Shown here piece by piece: positions 1 to 8,900 of a DNA stretch of 64,000 bases. The stretch covers positions 87,767 to 151,766 of the forward strand of contig NZ_FNNJ01000008.1 of NCBI RefSeq assembly GCF_900106565.1. Direction: 5' to 3'. A program made the position numbers and the translations under genes. The notes under the pieces are model-generated. The model did not search any database. It had not been told where the DNA came from and was given only the letters and a program-made list of their open reading frames with translations. Within the stretch, counting starts at the first letter, position 1. Each line of letters begins with the position of its first letter. The DNA comes from Lutibacter oricola. Its GTDB lineage: Bacteria > Bacteroidota > Bacteroidia > Flavobacteriales > Flavobacteriaceae.

Positions 1-206
1 AGACCTGCACTAAATTCATCTGAAAAATTATAAATAGCACTTGGAGAAATAGCTAAAGTTGAGTAATTACTGCCAAAACCAATGTTAAAACCACCTCCAA
101 ATTGTACATTGTCAATAAATTTTTTTGGTTCGGATTTGCTATTTTGTGCATTAATTCCAAAATTAATTGAAATAATAAGTGCTAGTAAGTGTATAGTTTT
201 GTGCAT
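1..206 (-). CDS. Secreted outer-membrane beta-barrel-like protein, 5' part only
   Basis: Only the first 68 residues are in the window; the gene runs off the left edge. The frame opens with ATG at 204-206 and a hydrophobic signal peptide ending in INAQ. It continues with glycine- and aromatic-rich text (VQFGGGFNIGFGSNYS, then LAISPSAIYNFSDEFSAG) that reads like amphipathic beta strands. Flavobacteria carry a family of small outer-membrane proteins with this kind of sequence, often with unreliable automatic names. The family match is from memory and the function is unknown. Export and a beta-rich mature part are what the sequence itself supports. Confidence 0.6.
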   Translation of the reverse strand, partial: MHKTIHLLALIISINFGINAQNSKSEPKKFIDNVQFGGGFNIGFGSNYSTLAISPSAIYNFSDEFSAG

Positions 207-263
207 TTTAAAAATTTTAAGCTAAAATAATATTTATTTTATAAACTTTTTTTTGAAATAAAA

Positions 264-294
264 TTGTGCGTAAATTAAATATGTGTTACTTTTG
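264..294 (+). promoter_or_regulatory. Promoter of the CAT-anticodon tRNA
   Basis: TTG at 264-266, a 20-base spacer and TACTTTTG at 287-294 fit the Bacteroidota sigma-A consensus TTG-N(17-23)-TAnnTTTG. Transcription would start near 300, a few bases before the tRNA. Confidence 0.7.
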
Positions 295-307
295 CACTCA
301 GATTTTA

Positions 308-381
308 GGTCTCATAGCTCAGCTGGTTAGAGCACCTGACTCATAATCAGGGGGTCCAAGGTTCGAGCCCTTGTGGGACCA
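308..381 (+). tRNA. tRNA with CAT anticodon (elongator Met or Ile2)
   Basis: The cloverleaf is complete. The acceptor stem is GGTCTCA/TGGGACC, with a normal D arm. The anticodon stem CCTGA/TCAGG encloses loop CTCATAA (anticodon CAT), and the T arm is AAGG-TTCGAGC-CCTT. The discriminator is A and CCA is not fully encoded. CAT tRNAs can be initiator Met, elongator Met or lysidine-modified Ile2. The 1-72 pair is G-C, so it is not an E. coli-like initiator. The C4-G69 pair and the G30-C40/A31-U39 pairs resemble E. coli Ile2 more than E. coli elongator Met, but this does not settle identity. Confidence 0.9.
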
Positions 382-398
382 CGTCGTAAAATCGTAAG

Positions 399-430
399 GC
401 CTTGTAAACGTTAAGTTTGCAAGGCTTTTT
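399..430 (+). terminator. Rho-independent terminator of the tRNA unit
   Basis: An 11-bp stem (GCCTTGTAAAC with GTTTGCAAGGC, one G-U pair) with a five-base loop is followed directly by TTTTT. Confidence 0.85.
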
Positions 431-624
431 AAATTTAAGAAGGATAGTAAAAGTAAGTTTTAATAGTGAATTCAATATTTAAAAAAGGGATGAAATTTAA
501 GAGTTTTTCATTTTAATATTCTCATATTATTTAGTTTTTAAATAATTGAAAGATAGTATAATAGGTTGGCTTAAGTTAATATTTGTATTTTTTTTGTAGT
601 TGAGATGGCATATGTTGTAGAATG

Positions 625-654
625 TTGTTTGTTAAAAAAAAACTACTATATTTG
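625..654 (+). promoter_or_regulatory. Promoter of the small secreted/membrane protein
   Basis: TTG at 625-627, a 19-base spacer and TATATTTG at 647-654 match the Bacteroidota consensus. This places transcription start near 660, so translation must begin at 692 or 704 and not at the upstream in-frame ATG at 605. The stretch from 431 to 624 shows nothing else recognisable. Confidence 0.7.
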
Positions 655-691
655 TAATGTATTTACAAAGTGTATATACAGCCCCTTGAAA

Positions 692-916
692 ATGAACCCC
701 AAAATGAAAAAGAAGATTAACATATTATTGTTAAGCTTTAGCTTATTGTGTTTTGCAAAAGGTTATTCGCAAGCAACACCGCCCCAACCACCAATAGGAG
801 GTAAACCTTCAGGACCTGCCAATCCAGGTAATATATTACCCGTAGATGGAGGTTTAACTTATTTAATTATTTCAGGTATAGTTTATGGTGTATATGAGTT
901 AAGAAAAAAGAAGTAA
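692..916 (+). CDS. Small secreted protein with C-terminal membrane anchor
   Basis: A 74-residue protein if it starts at 692; ATG at 704 is the alternative start. It has a hydrophobic signal peptide (MKKKINILLLSFSLL to about YSQ), a short linker rich in proline and glycine (TPPQPPIGGKPSGPANPG), then PVDGGLTYLIISGIVYGVYELRKKK. The last part is one transmembrane helix followed by positive charges. Flavobacteria have many small proteins ending in P(I/V)DGG plus a hydrophobic segment plus a basic tail, sometimes misnamed signal peptidase. The arrangement resembles a sorting signal, but no function is established here. The reading frame runs upstream to 605, but that part precedes the promoter at 647-654. 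It stands alone and faces ribE tail to tail. Confidence 0.7.
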   Translation: MNPKMKKKINILLLSFSLLCFAKGYSQATPPQPPIGGKPSGPANPGNILPVDGGLTYLIISGIVYGVYELRKKK

Positions 917-918
917 TT

Positions 919-1503
919 CTATTTTTCAATTAGCTTAGCTACATATTTTCCTATAACATCAAATTCTAGATTTACAATAGTTCCATTTTTAAATGTATGA
1001 AAATTTGTATGTTCTTGAGTGTAAGGTATAATTGCTACAGAAAAACTATTTTTTCTTGAGTTAACAACAGTTAAACTTGTTCCGTTTACAGTAATCGAAC
1101 CTTTTTCAATTGTAATATTGTTTAAAGAAGTGTCGTATTCAAAAGTGTAAACCCAGCTACCATCTTCTTCTTTTACATTTGTGCAAGTTGCAGTTTGATC
1201 AACATGTCCTTGAACTATGTGTCCATCTAATCTAGCACCTAAAATCATTGCGCGCTCTAGGTTTACTTTGTCTCCAATTTTAGCGAAATTAAAGTTAGAT
1301 TTATCTAAGGTTTCTTTTATTGCAGTAACTGTATATTCGTTTCCGTTAATTTTTACAATAGTTAAACACACACCATTATGAGCAACGCTTTGATCAATTT
1401 TTAATTCAGAAGTAAAATTACTTTCAATAGTAATATGAAAGTTGTCTCTATCTTGTTCAATATTTTTTATTATTCCTAGGCTTTCAATAATTCCTGTAAA
1501 CAT
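919..1503 (-). CDS. ribE: Riboflavin synthase, alpha subunit
   Basis: Converts two molecules of 6,7-dimethyl-8-ribityllumazine into riboflavin and the pyrimidine precursor, the last step of riboflavin synthesis, in the cytosol. The 194-residue protein has the two repeated lumazine-binding barrels. The first begins with the standard MFTGIIESLG and the second follows a matching G-RLDGHIVQGHVD segment; the HNGVCLTI and VNGTSLTVV motifs mark the two halves. Length is normal (about 195-215). The gene is divergent from pdxA with a 62-bp gap. No FMN riboswitch was recognised upstream, so regulation is unclear. Confidence 0.95.
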   Translation of the reverse strand: MFTGIIESLGIIKNIEQDRDNFHITIESNFTSELKIDQSVAHNGVCLTIVKINGNEYTVTAIKETLDKSNFNFAKIGDKVNLERAMILGARLDGHIVQGHVDQTATCTNVKEEDGSWVYTFEYDTSLNNITIEKGSITVNGTSLTVVNSRKNSFSVAIIPYTQEHTNFHTFKNGTIVNLEFDVIGKYVAKLIEK

Positions 1504-1524
1504 AAGTATGTAATTTTATTTGAT

Positions 1525-1532
1525 TACTTTTG
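1525..1532 (+). promoter_or_regulatory. Possible -7 element for pdxA
   Basis: TACTTTTG lies 33 bases before the pdxA start. No clear TTG is found at the usual upstream distance, so support is partial. Confidence 0.4.
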
Positions 1533-1565
1533 ATGTTGTAAAATTAAGCATAATAAACTGCATTA

Positions 1566-2609
1566 ATGGATAAAAATAAAAAAATAAAGGTTGGAATTTC
1601 TTTAGGAGACCTTAATGGTATAGGAATCGAAATTATACTAAAAACCTTTCAAGATAAGAGAATGTTAGATTTTTGTACTCCAATAATTTTTGGCGCTACT
1701 AAAACTATATCTCAATATAAGAAGCAAACAAATATTAATGTTCCATTTAATGGAGTTATGGATATTGAAAAAGCTGTGCCAAGCAAAATTAATATTTTAA
1801 ATATTTGGAAAGATGAAGTTGCTTTAGAGTTAGGGAAACCAACAGAAGTTTCAGGGCAATATGCCTTTAAATCTTTAGAAGCTGCAACAAATGCATTAGA
1901 AAAAGGGGAGATAGATGTTATAGTAACGGCTCCTATTAATAAAGATAATATTCAGTCTGAAGATTTTGCATTTCCAGGTCATACAGAATATTTAGAATCT
2001 AAGTTAGAAGGAGAGAGCTTAATGATTTTAATGACTAACGAGTTGAAAATTGGCTTAATTACAGGGCATATCCCAATTTCAGAAGTTTCAAAAGCAGTAA
2101 CTCCAGAAGTTATTAAAAAGAAAGCAAATATACTGTATAAAACTTTGGTGCAAGATTTTGGTGTTTCAAAACCAAAAATTGCTGTGTTAGGTTTAAATCC
2201 ACATTGTGGAGATAATGGTGTTATTGGAAATGAGGATGATGAAATTATTAGACCAACTCTTGTTGAAATTCAAAATGAAGGAAAGTTAGTTTACGGACCA
2301 TATGCGGCAGATAGCTTTTTTGGTTCAGAAAATTATAAAAATTTTGATGGTGTTTTAGCTATGTATCACGATCAAGGTTTAGCACCATTTAAAACATTAT
2401 CTTTTGGCGAAGGAGTAAACTTTACTGCTGGATTAGAGAAAATTAGAACATCTCCAGACCACGGAACTGCTTACGAATTGGCGGGCAAAAACAAGGCAAA
2501 TATAAGCTCGTTTAAAGAGGCTGTTTTTACTGCTATTAAATTGTATCAAAAAAGAGAAGAGTATAAAACTTTGACTAAAAACACGTTAAAAACATCTAAG
2601 AGAAGGTAA
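1566..2609 (+). CDS. pdxA: 4-hydroxythreonine-4-phosphate dehydrogenase
   Basis: Oxidises 4-phosphohydroxy-L-threonine with NAD to the aminoketone used in the DXP-dependent synthesis of pyridoxal phosphate; cytosolic, metal-dependent homodimer. The 347 residues show the family pattern from the start (KVGISLGDLNGIGIEI). Other family segments are VTAPINKDNI, the metal/substrate region GHTEYLESKL, LGLNPHCGDNG and AMYHDQGLAPFKTL. The C-terminal RTSPDHGTAYELAGK is also diagnostic. Length is typical (about 330-350). The start at 1566 gives the expected N-terminus. It precedes the DUF177-rpmF pair by 77 bp, but a separate promoter lies between them. Confidence 0.95.
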   Translation: MDKNKKIKVGISLGDLNGIGIEIILKTFQDKRMLDFCTPIIFGATKTISQYKKQTNINVPFNGVMDIEKAVPSKINILNIWKDEVALELGKPTEVSGQYAFKSLEAATNALEKGEIDVIVTAPINKDNIQSEDFAFPGHTEYLESKLEGESLMILMTNELKIGLITGHIPISEVSKAVTPEVIKKKANILYKTLVQDFGVSKPKIAVLGLNPHCGDNGVIGNEDDEIIRPTLVEIQNEGKLVYGPYAADSFFGSENYKNFDGVLAMYHDQGLAPFKTLSFGEGVNFTAGLEKIRTSPDHGTAYELAGKNKANISSFKEAVFTAIKLYQKREEYKTLTKNTLKTSKRR

Positions 2610-2656
2610 TAAGATTAAAATTTTAATATTTATTTATAATAATAAGTATTATTTTA

Positions 2657-2664
2657 TATCTTTG
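2657..2664 (+). promoter_or_regulatory. -7 element for the DUF177-rpmF unit
   Basis: TATCTTTG followed by GCAC is a good TAnnTTTG element about 22 bases before the start at 2687. The upstream half is AT-rich without a clear TTG. Confidence 0.6.
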
Positions 2665-2686
2665 CACGCTCAAATTAAGGTTCGAT

Positions 2687-3238
2687 ATGAAAGATTTAAA
2701 AAACTTCAACATTCCTTTTGTAGGTCTAAAAGAAGGTGAACATAGGTTTGAGTATGAAATAAATAAAGAGTTCTTTGATTTTTTTGAATACAATGATTTT
2801 AATAATTCAAATGTAAATGTTGATATTTCTTTTTTGAAAAAAGCAACAATGTTTGAATTGGAATTTAACTTTACCGGTTGGGTAGAGGTAACTTGTGACG
2901 TATCAAATGAGTTATTTCAACAACCTATAGAGAGTAAATTGGATTTAATTGTGAAGTTTGGTAGTGAATTTAATAATGAAAATGAAGAAATTCTAGTATT
3001 ACCTCATTCTGAACATACATTAAATGTTGCTCAATATATATATGAAGCAATAGTGTTGGCTGTTCCAATTAAAAGAATACATCCAGGAATCGAGGATGGA
3101 ACATTAAAATCTGAAGTGTTTGATAGGTTAAAAGAATTTGAATTGAAAGAAGAATCTGAACAAGCAGAAGATAATCAGGATATTGATCCTAGATGGAATA
3201 AATTAAGAGATATACTAATTGATAAAAAAGACGCGTAA
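2687..3238 (+). CDS. DUF177 (YceD-like) protein
   Basis: A 183-residue acidic protein of the DUF177/YceD family, which in bacteria is almost always encoded immediately before ribosomal protein L32. A role linked to ribosome or 23S rRNA maturation is suggested for the family by this linkage and is not proven here. Visible features are the central [22 protein letters not shown] segment and a C-terminal [11 protein letters not shown] motif. The usual zinc-type cysteine pair of some homologues is not seen; only one cysteine is present. Its stop overlaps the rpmF start (TAATG at 3237-3240), so the two are translationally coupled. Confidence 0.85.
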   Translation: MKDLKNFNIPFVGLKEGEHRFEYEINKEFFDFFEYNDFNNSNVNVDISFLKKATMFELEFNFTGWVEVTCDVSNELFQQPIESKLDLIVKFGSEFNNENEEILVLPHSEHTLNVAQYIYEAIVLAVPIKRIHPGIEDGTLKSEVFDRLKEFELKEESEQAEDNQDIDPRWNKLRDILIDKKDA

Positions 3239-3432
3239 TGGCACATCCAAAAAGAAAAATATCAAAAACTAGAAGAGATAAAAGAAGAACTCATTATAAA
3301 GCTGTAGCTCCTCAAGTTGCGATTGATCCTACAACAGGTGAAGCTCACTTATACCACAGAGCACACTGGCACGAAGGAAAATTATACTACAGAGGTCAAG
3401 TTATAATTGACGCTCAAGAAACTGAAGCTTAA
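3238..3432 (+). CDS. rpmF: 50S ribosomal protein L32
   Basis: Structural protein of the large ribosomal subunit. The 64-residue sequence begins with [17 protein letters not shown], the highly basic N-terminus of L32, and ends with an acidic tail. It has no cysteines, so it is the zinc-free form. Its ATG overlaps the DUF177 stop codon, and fabH follows after a terminator at 3453-3479. The order DUF177-rpmF-fabH is a widely conserved bacterial linkage between ribosome and fatty-acid genes. Confidence 0.95.
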   Translation: MAHPKRKISKTRRDKRRTHYKAVAPQVAIDPTTGEAHLYHRAHWHEGKLYYRGQVIIDAQETEA

Positions 3433-3452
3433 TAACTGTAATTTAAGCGATT

Positions 3453-3479
3453 AAAAACTCTCTTTATGAGAGTTTTTTT
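3453..3479 (+). terminator. Terminator after rpmF
   Basis: AAAAACTCTC, loop TTTAT, GAGAGTTTTT and further T residues. It should at least attenuate read-through into fabH. Confidence 0.8.
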
Positions 3480-3584
3480 ATTTTAAAAAACCTTTTTAGG
3501 GTAAAAAATGCCATATATGGTTAAATATTAAAAATAAATTTCATTACTTTGAAATTCTTTTTTAGTAGAAAAGTATAATTAATT

Positions 3585-4580
3585 ATGACAAAAATTACCG
3601 CAGCAATTACCGCAGTAGGGAAATATCTACCAGATGATGTTTTAACAAATGCAATGTTAGAAAAATTGGTTGATACGAACGATGAATGGATTACTTCACG
3701 TACCGGTATTAAAGAAAGAAGAATATTAAAAGGAGAAGGCTTAGGTACCGGTTATATGGCTACTAAAGCAGCTCAAAACTTAATAGAAAAGTCAAATTTA
3801 GACCCAAAAGAAATAGATTTAGTGTTGGTTGCAACTGCAACTCCAGATATGCAGGCAGCTGCAGTAGGTGCATTTGTAGCTTCAGAAATAGGAGCCGTAA
3901 ATGCTTTTGGTTTTGATTTAGAAGCAGCATGTTCTAGTTTTTTATATGGAATGTCTGTAGTTTCTAGTTATATAGAATCAGGTAGGTATAAAAAAGTATT
4001 ATTGATAGGAGCAGATAAATGCTCTTCAATGATTGATTATACAGATAGAGCCACTTGTATTATTTTTGGTGATGGTGCGGGAGCAGCATTGTTCGAGCCT
4101 AACGAAGAAGGTTTAGGGCATCAAGATGAATATTTAAGAAGCGATGGTACAGGTAGAGAGTTTTTACGTGCTAAAGCTGGGGGTTCTATGTATCCTTTAG
4201 ATAAAGATACTTTTGAAAAAGGAGAGCACTTTATATTTCAAGATGGAAAAACAGTATTTAAAAATGCTGTATCAAATATGGCTGATGTAGCTGTAAAAAT
4301 TCTAGAAAGAAACAATCTAACTGAAAAGGATGTAAATTGGTTAGCAGCGCATCAAGCAAATAAAAGAATAATTGAAGCAACAGCAAATAGAATCGAAGTT
4401 GATAGTTCTAAAGTAATGATGAATATTCAAAATTACGGAAACACAACTTCAGCAACGCTTCCATTATTAATAGCTGATTATGAAAGTCAGCTTAAAAAAG
4501 GAGATACAATTATATTTGCCGCATTTGGTGGAGGTTTCACGTGGGGATCTATCTACTTTAAGTGGGCTTATAATTCATAA
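3585..4580 (+). CDS. fabH: 3-oxoacyl-ACP synthase III (KAS III)
   Basis: Condenses an acyl-CoA primer with malonyl-ACP to start fatty-acid synthesis in the cytosol. The 331-residue sequence carries the full thiolase-fold triad: Cys116 in EAACSSFLYG, His256 in AAHQANKRI and Asn286 in NYGNTTSA. The C-terminal GGGFTWGS motif is also present. Length is typical. The primer (acetyl-CoA or branched-chain acyl-CoA, the latter common in flavobacteria) cannot be read from the sequence. It lies upstream of accB and accC (47- and 82-bp gaps), so it groups chain initiation with malonyl-CoA supply. Confidence 0.95.
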   Translation: MTKITAAITAVGKYLPDDVLTNAMLEKLVDTNDEWITSRTGIKERRILKGEGLGTGYMATKAAQNLIEKSNLDPKEIDLVLVATATPDMQAAAVGAFVASEIGAVNAFGFDLEAACSSFLYGMSVVSSYIESGRYKKVLLIGADKCSSMIDYTDRATCIIFGDGAGAALFEPNEEGLGHQDEYLRSDGTGREFLRAKAGGSMYPLDKDTFEKGEHFIFQDGKTVFKNAVSNMADVAVKILERNNLTEKDVNWLAAHQANKRIIEATANRIEVDSSKVMMNIQNYGNTTSATLPLLIADYESQLKKGDTIIFAAFGGGFTWGSIYFKWAYNS

Positions 4581-4627
4581 TATATTTAATAAAAAATTAA
4601 ACAAACCCAAACAAAAACCAATAAATT

Positions 4628-5110
4628 ATGGAATTAAAGGATATTCAAAACCTTATTAAATTTGTAGCCAAATCTGGTGCAAATGAGGTAAAGTTAGAAA
4701 TGGAGGATATTAAAATTACCATTAAAACTGGACCAGAAAAAACTGAAACTACAATTTTACAACAAGCAGCTCCAATGGCTGTACCGCAAGTGCCAGTTTC
4801 TGCTCCTGTAGCATCTCAAATTGAAGAGGTTGCAACAGGAAACACAAGTGAAAAAGAAGAAAATTCAAACTATATAGAAATAACTTCACCAATAATTGGT
4901 ACGTTCTATAGAAAACCATCTCCAGACAAGCCAATGTTTGTAGAGGTTGGAGATACAGTAAATCCTGACTCTGTAGTGTGTATTATTGAGGCAATGAAAT
5001 TATTTAACGAAATTGAATCTGAAGTTTCAGGTAAAATTGTTAAAATTTTAATTGAAGATGGAACACCTGTTGAATTTGGTCAGCCTTTATTCTTAGTAGA
5101 TCCATCATAA
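4628..5110 (+). CDS. accB: Biotin carboxyl carrier protein of acetyl-CoA carboxylase
   Basis: Carries the biotin that shuttles CO2 between the carboxylase (AccC) and the transferase in malonyl-CoA formation. The 160 residues begin with a conserved N-terminal segment ([17 protein letters not shown]). A flexible Ala/Pro/Val linker (about 45-75) follows, then the biotinyl domain with [10 protein letters not shown], where Lys124 in EAMK is the predicted biotinylation site. Length matches E. coli AccB. It sits directly before accC, as in most bacteria. Confidence 0.95.
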   Translation: MELKDIQNLIKFVAKSGANEVKLEMEDIKITIKTGPEKTETTILQQAAPMAVPQVPVSAPVASQIEEVATGNTSEKEENSNYIEITSPIIGTFYRKPSPDKPMFVEVGDTVNPDSVVCIIEAMKLFNEIESEVSGKIVKILIEDGTPVEFGQPLFLVDPS

Positions 5111-5192
5111 TGTAAAATCACAATTTTTAATTCTCAAAATTCGATATGTAAATCGAAATTTGTTTTTTGAATGTTGAAAAATTGAAGAATTT

Positions 5193-6539
5193 ATGTTTAA
5201 AAAAATATTAATTGCCAATAGAGGTGAAATTGCTTTGCGTGTTATTAGAACATGTAGAGAAATAGGAGTTAAAACTGTAGCTGTTTATTCAACTGCTGAT
5301 GCCGAAAGTTTACACGTAAGATTTGCAGATGAAGCAGTTTGTATTGGACCTCCGTCTAGTACAGATTCTTACTTAAATATGCAAGCAATTTTAGCTGCAG
5401 CTGAAATTACAAATGCAGATGCTATACATCCTGGTTATGGTTTTTTAGCAGAAAATGCTAAATTTTCTAAATTATGTGAAGAGCACGGAATTAAATTTAT
5501 AGGTGCAACTGATGAAATGATTAGTAGAATGGGAGATAAAGCTTCTGCCAGAGAAACTATGAAGGCTGCAGGTGTGCCAACAATTCCAGGTTCAGAAGGA
5601 ATTCTTGAAACATTTGAAGAGTGTGAAAAGTTAGCTGACGAAATGGGGTTCCCTGTAATGCTTAAAGCAACTGCCGGAGGTGGTGGTAAAGGAATGAGAG
5701 CCGTTTGGGATAGAAAAGATTTGAAAGAATTGTGGGATGGTGCTAGGCAAGAAGCTTTTGCTTGTTTTGGAAATGACGGAATGTATTTAGAGAAATTAAT
5801 TGAAGAACCGCGTCATATTGAAATTCAAGTTATTGGAGATTCATTTGGTAAAGCGTGTCATTTATCTGAAAGAGATTGTTCTATTCAGCGTCGTCACCAA
5901 AAATTAACAGAAGAAGCTCCTTCTCCGTTTATGACTGTTGCTCTTAGAAAGAAAATGGGAGAAGCAGCTGTAAAAGCGGCAGAATATATTAAATATGAAG
6001 GTGCTGGTACAGTAGAATTCTTGGTAGATAAGCATAAGAATTTCTATTTTATGGAAATGAATACACGTATTCAAGTTGAGCACCCAATTACGGAACAAGT
6101 AATTGATTACGATTTAATTTATGAGCAAATTAAAGTGGCTGCTGGAGTGCCAATTTCAGGAAAAAATTATTTACCAAAATTACATTCGATAGAGTGTAGA
6201 ATTAATGCTGAAGACCCGTTTAATGGATTTAGACCTTCACCAGGTAAAATAACTGTATTACATACGCCAGGTGGGCATGGTGTTCGTGTAGATTCTCATG
6301 TATATGCAGGTTACACTATTCCGCCAAATTACGATTCAATGATTGCTAAATTAATAACTACGGCTCAAACTCGTGAAGAGGCTATAAGTAAAATGAGACG
6401 TGCATTAGATGAGTTTGTTATTGAAGGTGTTAAAACAACGATACCTTTCCACAGACAATTAATGGATAATGCTGATTATTTATCAGGAAATTATACTACA
6501 AAATTTATGGAAGATTTTGTTTTAGAAGGTAAAGAGTAA
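5193..6539 (+). CDS. accC: Biotin carboxylase subunit of acetyl-CoA carboxylase
   Basis: ATP-dependent carboxylation of the biotin on AccB. The 448-residue protein opens with [19 protein letters not shown]. The glycine-rich ATP loop is [14 protein letters not shown], the active-site segment [11 protein letters not shown] follows, and [14 protein letters not shown] is the catalytic/metal region. Length is standard (about 450). It is the last gene of the fabH-accB-accC group and is closed by a strong terminator at 6565. Confidence 0.96.
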   Translation: MFKKILIANRGEIALRVIRTCREIGVKTVAVYSTADAESLHVRFADEAVCIGPPSSTDSYLNMQAILAAAEITNADAIHPGYGFLAENAKFSKLCEEHGIKFIGATDEMISRMGDKASARETMKAAGVPTIPGSEGILETFEECEKLADEMGFPVMLKATAGGGGKGMRAVWDRKDLKELWDGARQEAFACFGNDGMYLEKLIEEPRHIEIQVIGDSFGKACHLSERDCSIQRRHQKLTEEAPSPFMTVALRKKMGEAAVKAAEYIKYEGAGTVEFLVDKHKNFYFMEMNTRIQVEHPITEQVIDYDLIYEQIKVAAGVPISGKNYLPKLHSIECRINAEDPFNGFRPSPGKITVLHTPGGHGVRVDSHVYAGYTIPPNYDSMIAKLITTAQTREEAISKMRRALDEFVIEGVKTTIPFHRQLMDNADYLSGNYTTKFMEDFVLEGKE

Positions 6540-6564
6540 GAAAATACAGATAAGATGTTTAATG

Positions 6565-6597
6565 AAGGATATGAGAAATCATATCCTTTATTTTTTT
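6565..6597 (+). terminator. Terminator of the fabH-accBC group
   Basis: A perfect 10-bp stem AAGGATATGA/TCATATCCTT with loop GAAA is followed by a T-rich tract. Confidence 0.9.
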
Positions 6598-6624
6598 ATA
6601 TTTACTTTTAAAAGTACATTATAG

Positions 6625-7089
6625 ATGAAAGATAAAAGGTTACGTGTTGATGGTATTGACAAGATAATTCTTAAGCATTTAATGGCCGATGCTCGTACTC
6701 CAATTTTAGGTATTGCTCGTCAAATTGGAATATCTGGAGCTGCAATTCATCAAAGATTAAGAAAACTTGAATCTTCAGGTTTAATTAAAGGTTCTAAATT
6801 TATTATTAACCCTAAAGCTTTAGGTTATGATACGCTTGCTTTTATTGGTGTTTATCTAGATACTGCGAGTAATTACAATTCAGTTATAAAAAGATTGAAA
6901 GAGGTTACCGAGGTTGTTGAAAGTCATTTTACTACTGGTAATTATTCAATTTTTGTAAAAATATTATGTAAAGATAATGAGCATTTAATGTTTTTATTAA
7001 ACAATAAAATACAATCAATTAAAGGAGTTATTAGAACAGAAACCTTTATCTCGTTAGATCAGCAAATTGATAGGCAAATAAAACCGTAA
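6625..7089 (+). CDS. Lrp/AsnC-family transcriptional regulator
   Basis: A 154-residue regulator with an N-terminal winged-helix/AsnC-type DNA-binding domain (residues 8-60, including ARQIGISGAAIHQRLRKLESSGLIKG). A C-terminal RAM (ligand-sensing, oligomerisation) domain follows, with alternating beta-alpha text such as GVYLDTASNYNSVIKRLKEV and CKDNEHLMFLLNNKIQ. Such proteins usually sense amino acids and form octamers on DNA. The target is unknown. It follows the accC terminator and meets the zinc-peptidase gene tail to tail with a 2-bp gap. Confidence 0.9.
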   Translation: MKDKRLRVDGIDKIILKHLMADARTPILGIARQIGISGAAIHQRLRKLESSGLIKGSKFIINPKALGYDTLAFIGVYLDTASNYNSVIKRLKEVTEVVESHFTTGNYSIFVKILCKDNEHLMFLLNNKIQSIKGVIRTETFISLDQQIDRQIKP

Positions 7090-7091
7090 GG

Positions 7092-7787
7092 CTATTTTCT
7101 TCCTCCCAAAATTCTTAAAGCCCAATATAATAGCATAGCCAAAGATCCTAAAGCGGCAACTAAATAAGTTCTTGCAGCCCATTTTAAGGCATCTTGTGCT
7201 CCGTCTTGTTCGGTGCTAGTAAGCATGTTATTTGTTTTTAACCAAGCTAAAGCTCTATTACTAGCATCATATTCTACAGGTAAAGTTATAAAGCTGAAAA
7301 GAGTTGCTAACCCCATCATAATTAAACCAGCAAATGCAACATAAAGTCCTAAGCCAGAAGTTTCGGCAGCACCTAGGGCTAGACCACCTATAACTAACCA
7401 AATTGAAAATTTAGATGAAATATTTACAACAGGTACTAATTGTGATCTCATAGTTAACCATTTGTATGCTTTTGCATGTTGAACAGCATGGCCAACTTCG
7501 TGTGCAGCAACAGCAGCCGCAGCAGTGTTTCGTTGGCTATAAACAACATCACTTAAGTTTACAGTTTTATTTGCTGGGTTGTAGTGATCTGTTAGTTGAC
7601 CTGCGGTTGAAATTACTTTTACATCATTAATACTGTGATCGCGTAACATTTTTTCGGCTATTTCTTTACCGCTTAGTCCATTTTGTAATTGAACCTTAGA
7701 GTATTGTTCAAATTTTCTTTTTAGTTGATTGCTAACTAACCAACTTATTAAAGAGATTGCTCCAATAATAATGTAATAACCAAACAT
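7092..7787 (-). CDS. Membrane zinc metallopeptidase (YugP type)
   Basis: A 231-residue inner-membrane protein of the neutral zinc metallopeptidase family related to B. subtilis YugP. It starts with a hydrophobic anchor (residues 2-18). The zinc motif HEVGH is at 96-100 within a soluble part, and two or three transmembrane segments follow (about 120-160 and 205-225). The natural substrate of this family is not established. The gene is alone, convergent with the Lrp gene and divergent from the asparaginase gene (72-bp gap). Confidence 0.85.
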   Translation of the reverse strand: MFGYYIIIGAISLISWLVSNQLKRKFEQYSKVQLQNGLSGKEIAEKMLRDHSINDVKVISTAGQLTDHYNPANKTVNLSDVVYSQRNTAAAAVAAHEVGHAVQHAKAYKWLTMRSQLVPVVNISSKFSIWLVIGGLALGAAETSGLGLYVAFAGLIMMGLATLFSFITLPVEYDASNRALAWLKTNNMLTSTEQDGAQDALKWAARTYLVAALGSLAMLLYWALRILGGRK

Positions 7788-7859
7788 AATTTTCTTTTTT
7801 ATAGTTAATATTCGATAAATTTACATCATAAATTATTCCAAAACTAGATGTAAGACAAA

Positions 7860-8900
7860 ATGACAAAAATTCCACACATATATTTAATTTATACTGGAGG
7901 TACAATAGGTATGGTTAAAGACTTTGAAACTGGAGCGTTAAAAGCTTTCAATTTTGATAAGTTATTAAAACATGTTCCCGAATTAAATCATTTAAATTGT
8001 ACTATTGATACTTTTTCATTCGATGTTCCAATAGACTCGTCAGATATGGATATTGAAGAATGGGTGTTTATTGCTGAACTTATAGAGAGAAATTATGAAA
8101 AATACGATGGTTTTGTGATTTTACATGGGTCAGATACAATGGCCTATACTTCTTCGGCTTTTAGTTTTATGTTTAAAAATTTGGCTAAGCCAATTATATT
8201 TACTGGTTCGCAGTTGCCAATTGGAGATTTACGTACCGATGCAAAGGAAAACTTAATTACCTCAATTGAGATTGCAGCAAAGCAAAATAAAGATGGCAAA
8301 CCTTTAATAAATGAAGTGTGTTTGTATTTTGAGTATAAACTTTATAGAGCAAATAGAACTGTAAAAATGAACGCAGAACATTTTCAAGCTTTTAGTTCGC
8401 CTAACTGTTTACCATTGGCGGAAAGTGGTGTTCATTTAAAGTTTAAGAGGCAATTGTTAGAAAAAACTTCAACAGAAAAAAAACTAGAAGTACGAAAAAG
8501 GTTTGATAATAATATTGCTGTGCTAAAATTATTTCCTGGAATAACCAAACAAGTAGTTGAAAGTGTTTTAAATATTGAAGGGTTAAAAGGTGTAGTTTTA
8601 GAAACATTTGGATCTGGTAATGCAACATCTAAACAATGGTTTTTAGATTTATTACAAGATGCTGTTAATAAAGAAATTAAAATAATAAATGTTACACAAT
8701 GTGCTGGAGGAAGTGTTATTATGGGTAAATATAATGCTAGTGTTCATTTAGATAAAATGGGTGTAATTAGTGGTTTTGATATAACTTCAGAGTCTGCATT
8801 GGTTAAATTAATGTACATGCTTGGAATGAAAGTGCCAAATAATGAGTTTAAAAGTATATTTGAATCACCATTAAGAGGAGAATTGACTATTTTAGAATAA
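7860..8900 (+). CDS. ansA: Type I (cytosolic-type) L-asparaginase
   Basis: Hydrolyses asparagine to aspartate and ammonia. The 346-residue protein has the catalytic TGGTIGM motif (Thr12) and the second threonine in HGSDTM (89-94). The TGSQLPIGDLRTDA segment and the C-terminal VTQCAGGSV region are typical of type I bacterial enzymes. No signal peptide is seen, so a cytosolic enzyme is predicted. It is monocistronic. The C-terminal part may also bind asparagine as an allosteric effector, as in E. coli AnsA; this is inferred from the family. Confidence 0.92.
   Translation: MTKIPHIYLIYTGGTIGMVKDFETGALKAFNFDKLLKHVPELNHLNCTIDTFSFDVPIDSSDMDIEEWVFIAELIERNYEKYDGFVILHGSDTMAYTSSAFSFMFKNLAKPIIFTGSQLPIGDLRTDAKENLITSIEIAAKQNKDGKPLINEVCLYFEYKLYRANRTVKMNAEHFQAFSSPNCLPLAESGVHLKFKRQLLEKTSTEKKLEVRKRFDNNIAVLKLFPGITKQVVESVLNIEGLKGVVLETFGSGNATSKQWFLDLLQDAVNKEIKIINVTQCAGGSVIMGKYNASVHLDKMGVISGFDITSESALVKLMYMLGMKVPNNEFKSIFESPLRGELTILE

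Noticed and set aside
605..691. N-terminal extension of the small secreted protein starting at ATG 605
   Set aside because: A good promoter lies inside it (TATATTTG at 647-654) and the signal peptide begins only at 692 or 704.
1504..1565. Possible FMN riboswitch between ribE and pdxA
   Set aside because: The gap is only 62 bp, far too short for the conserved six-helix element.
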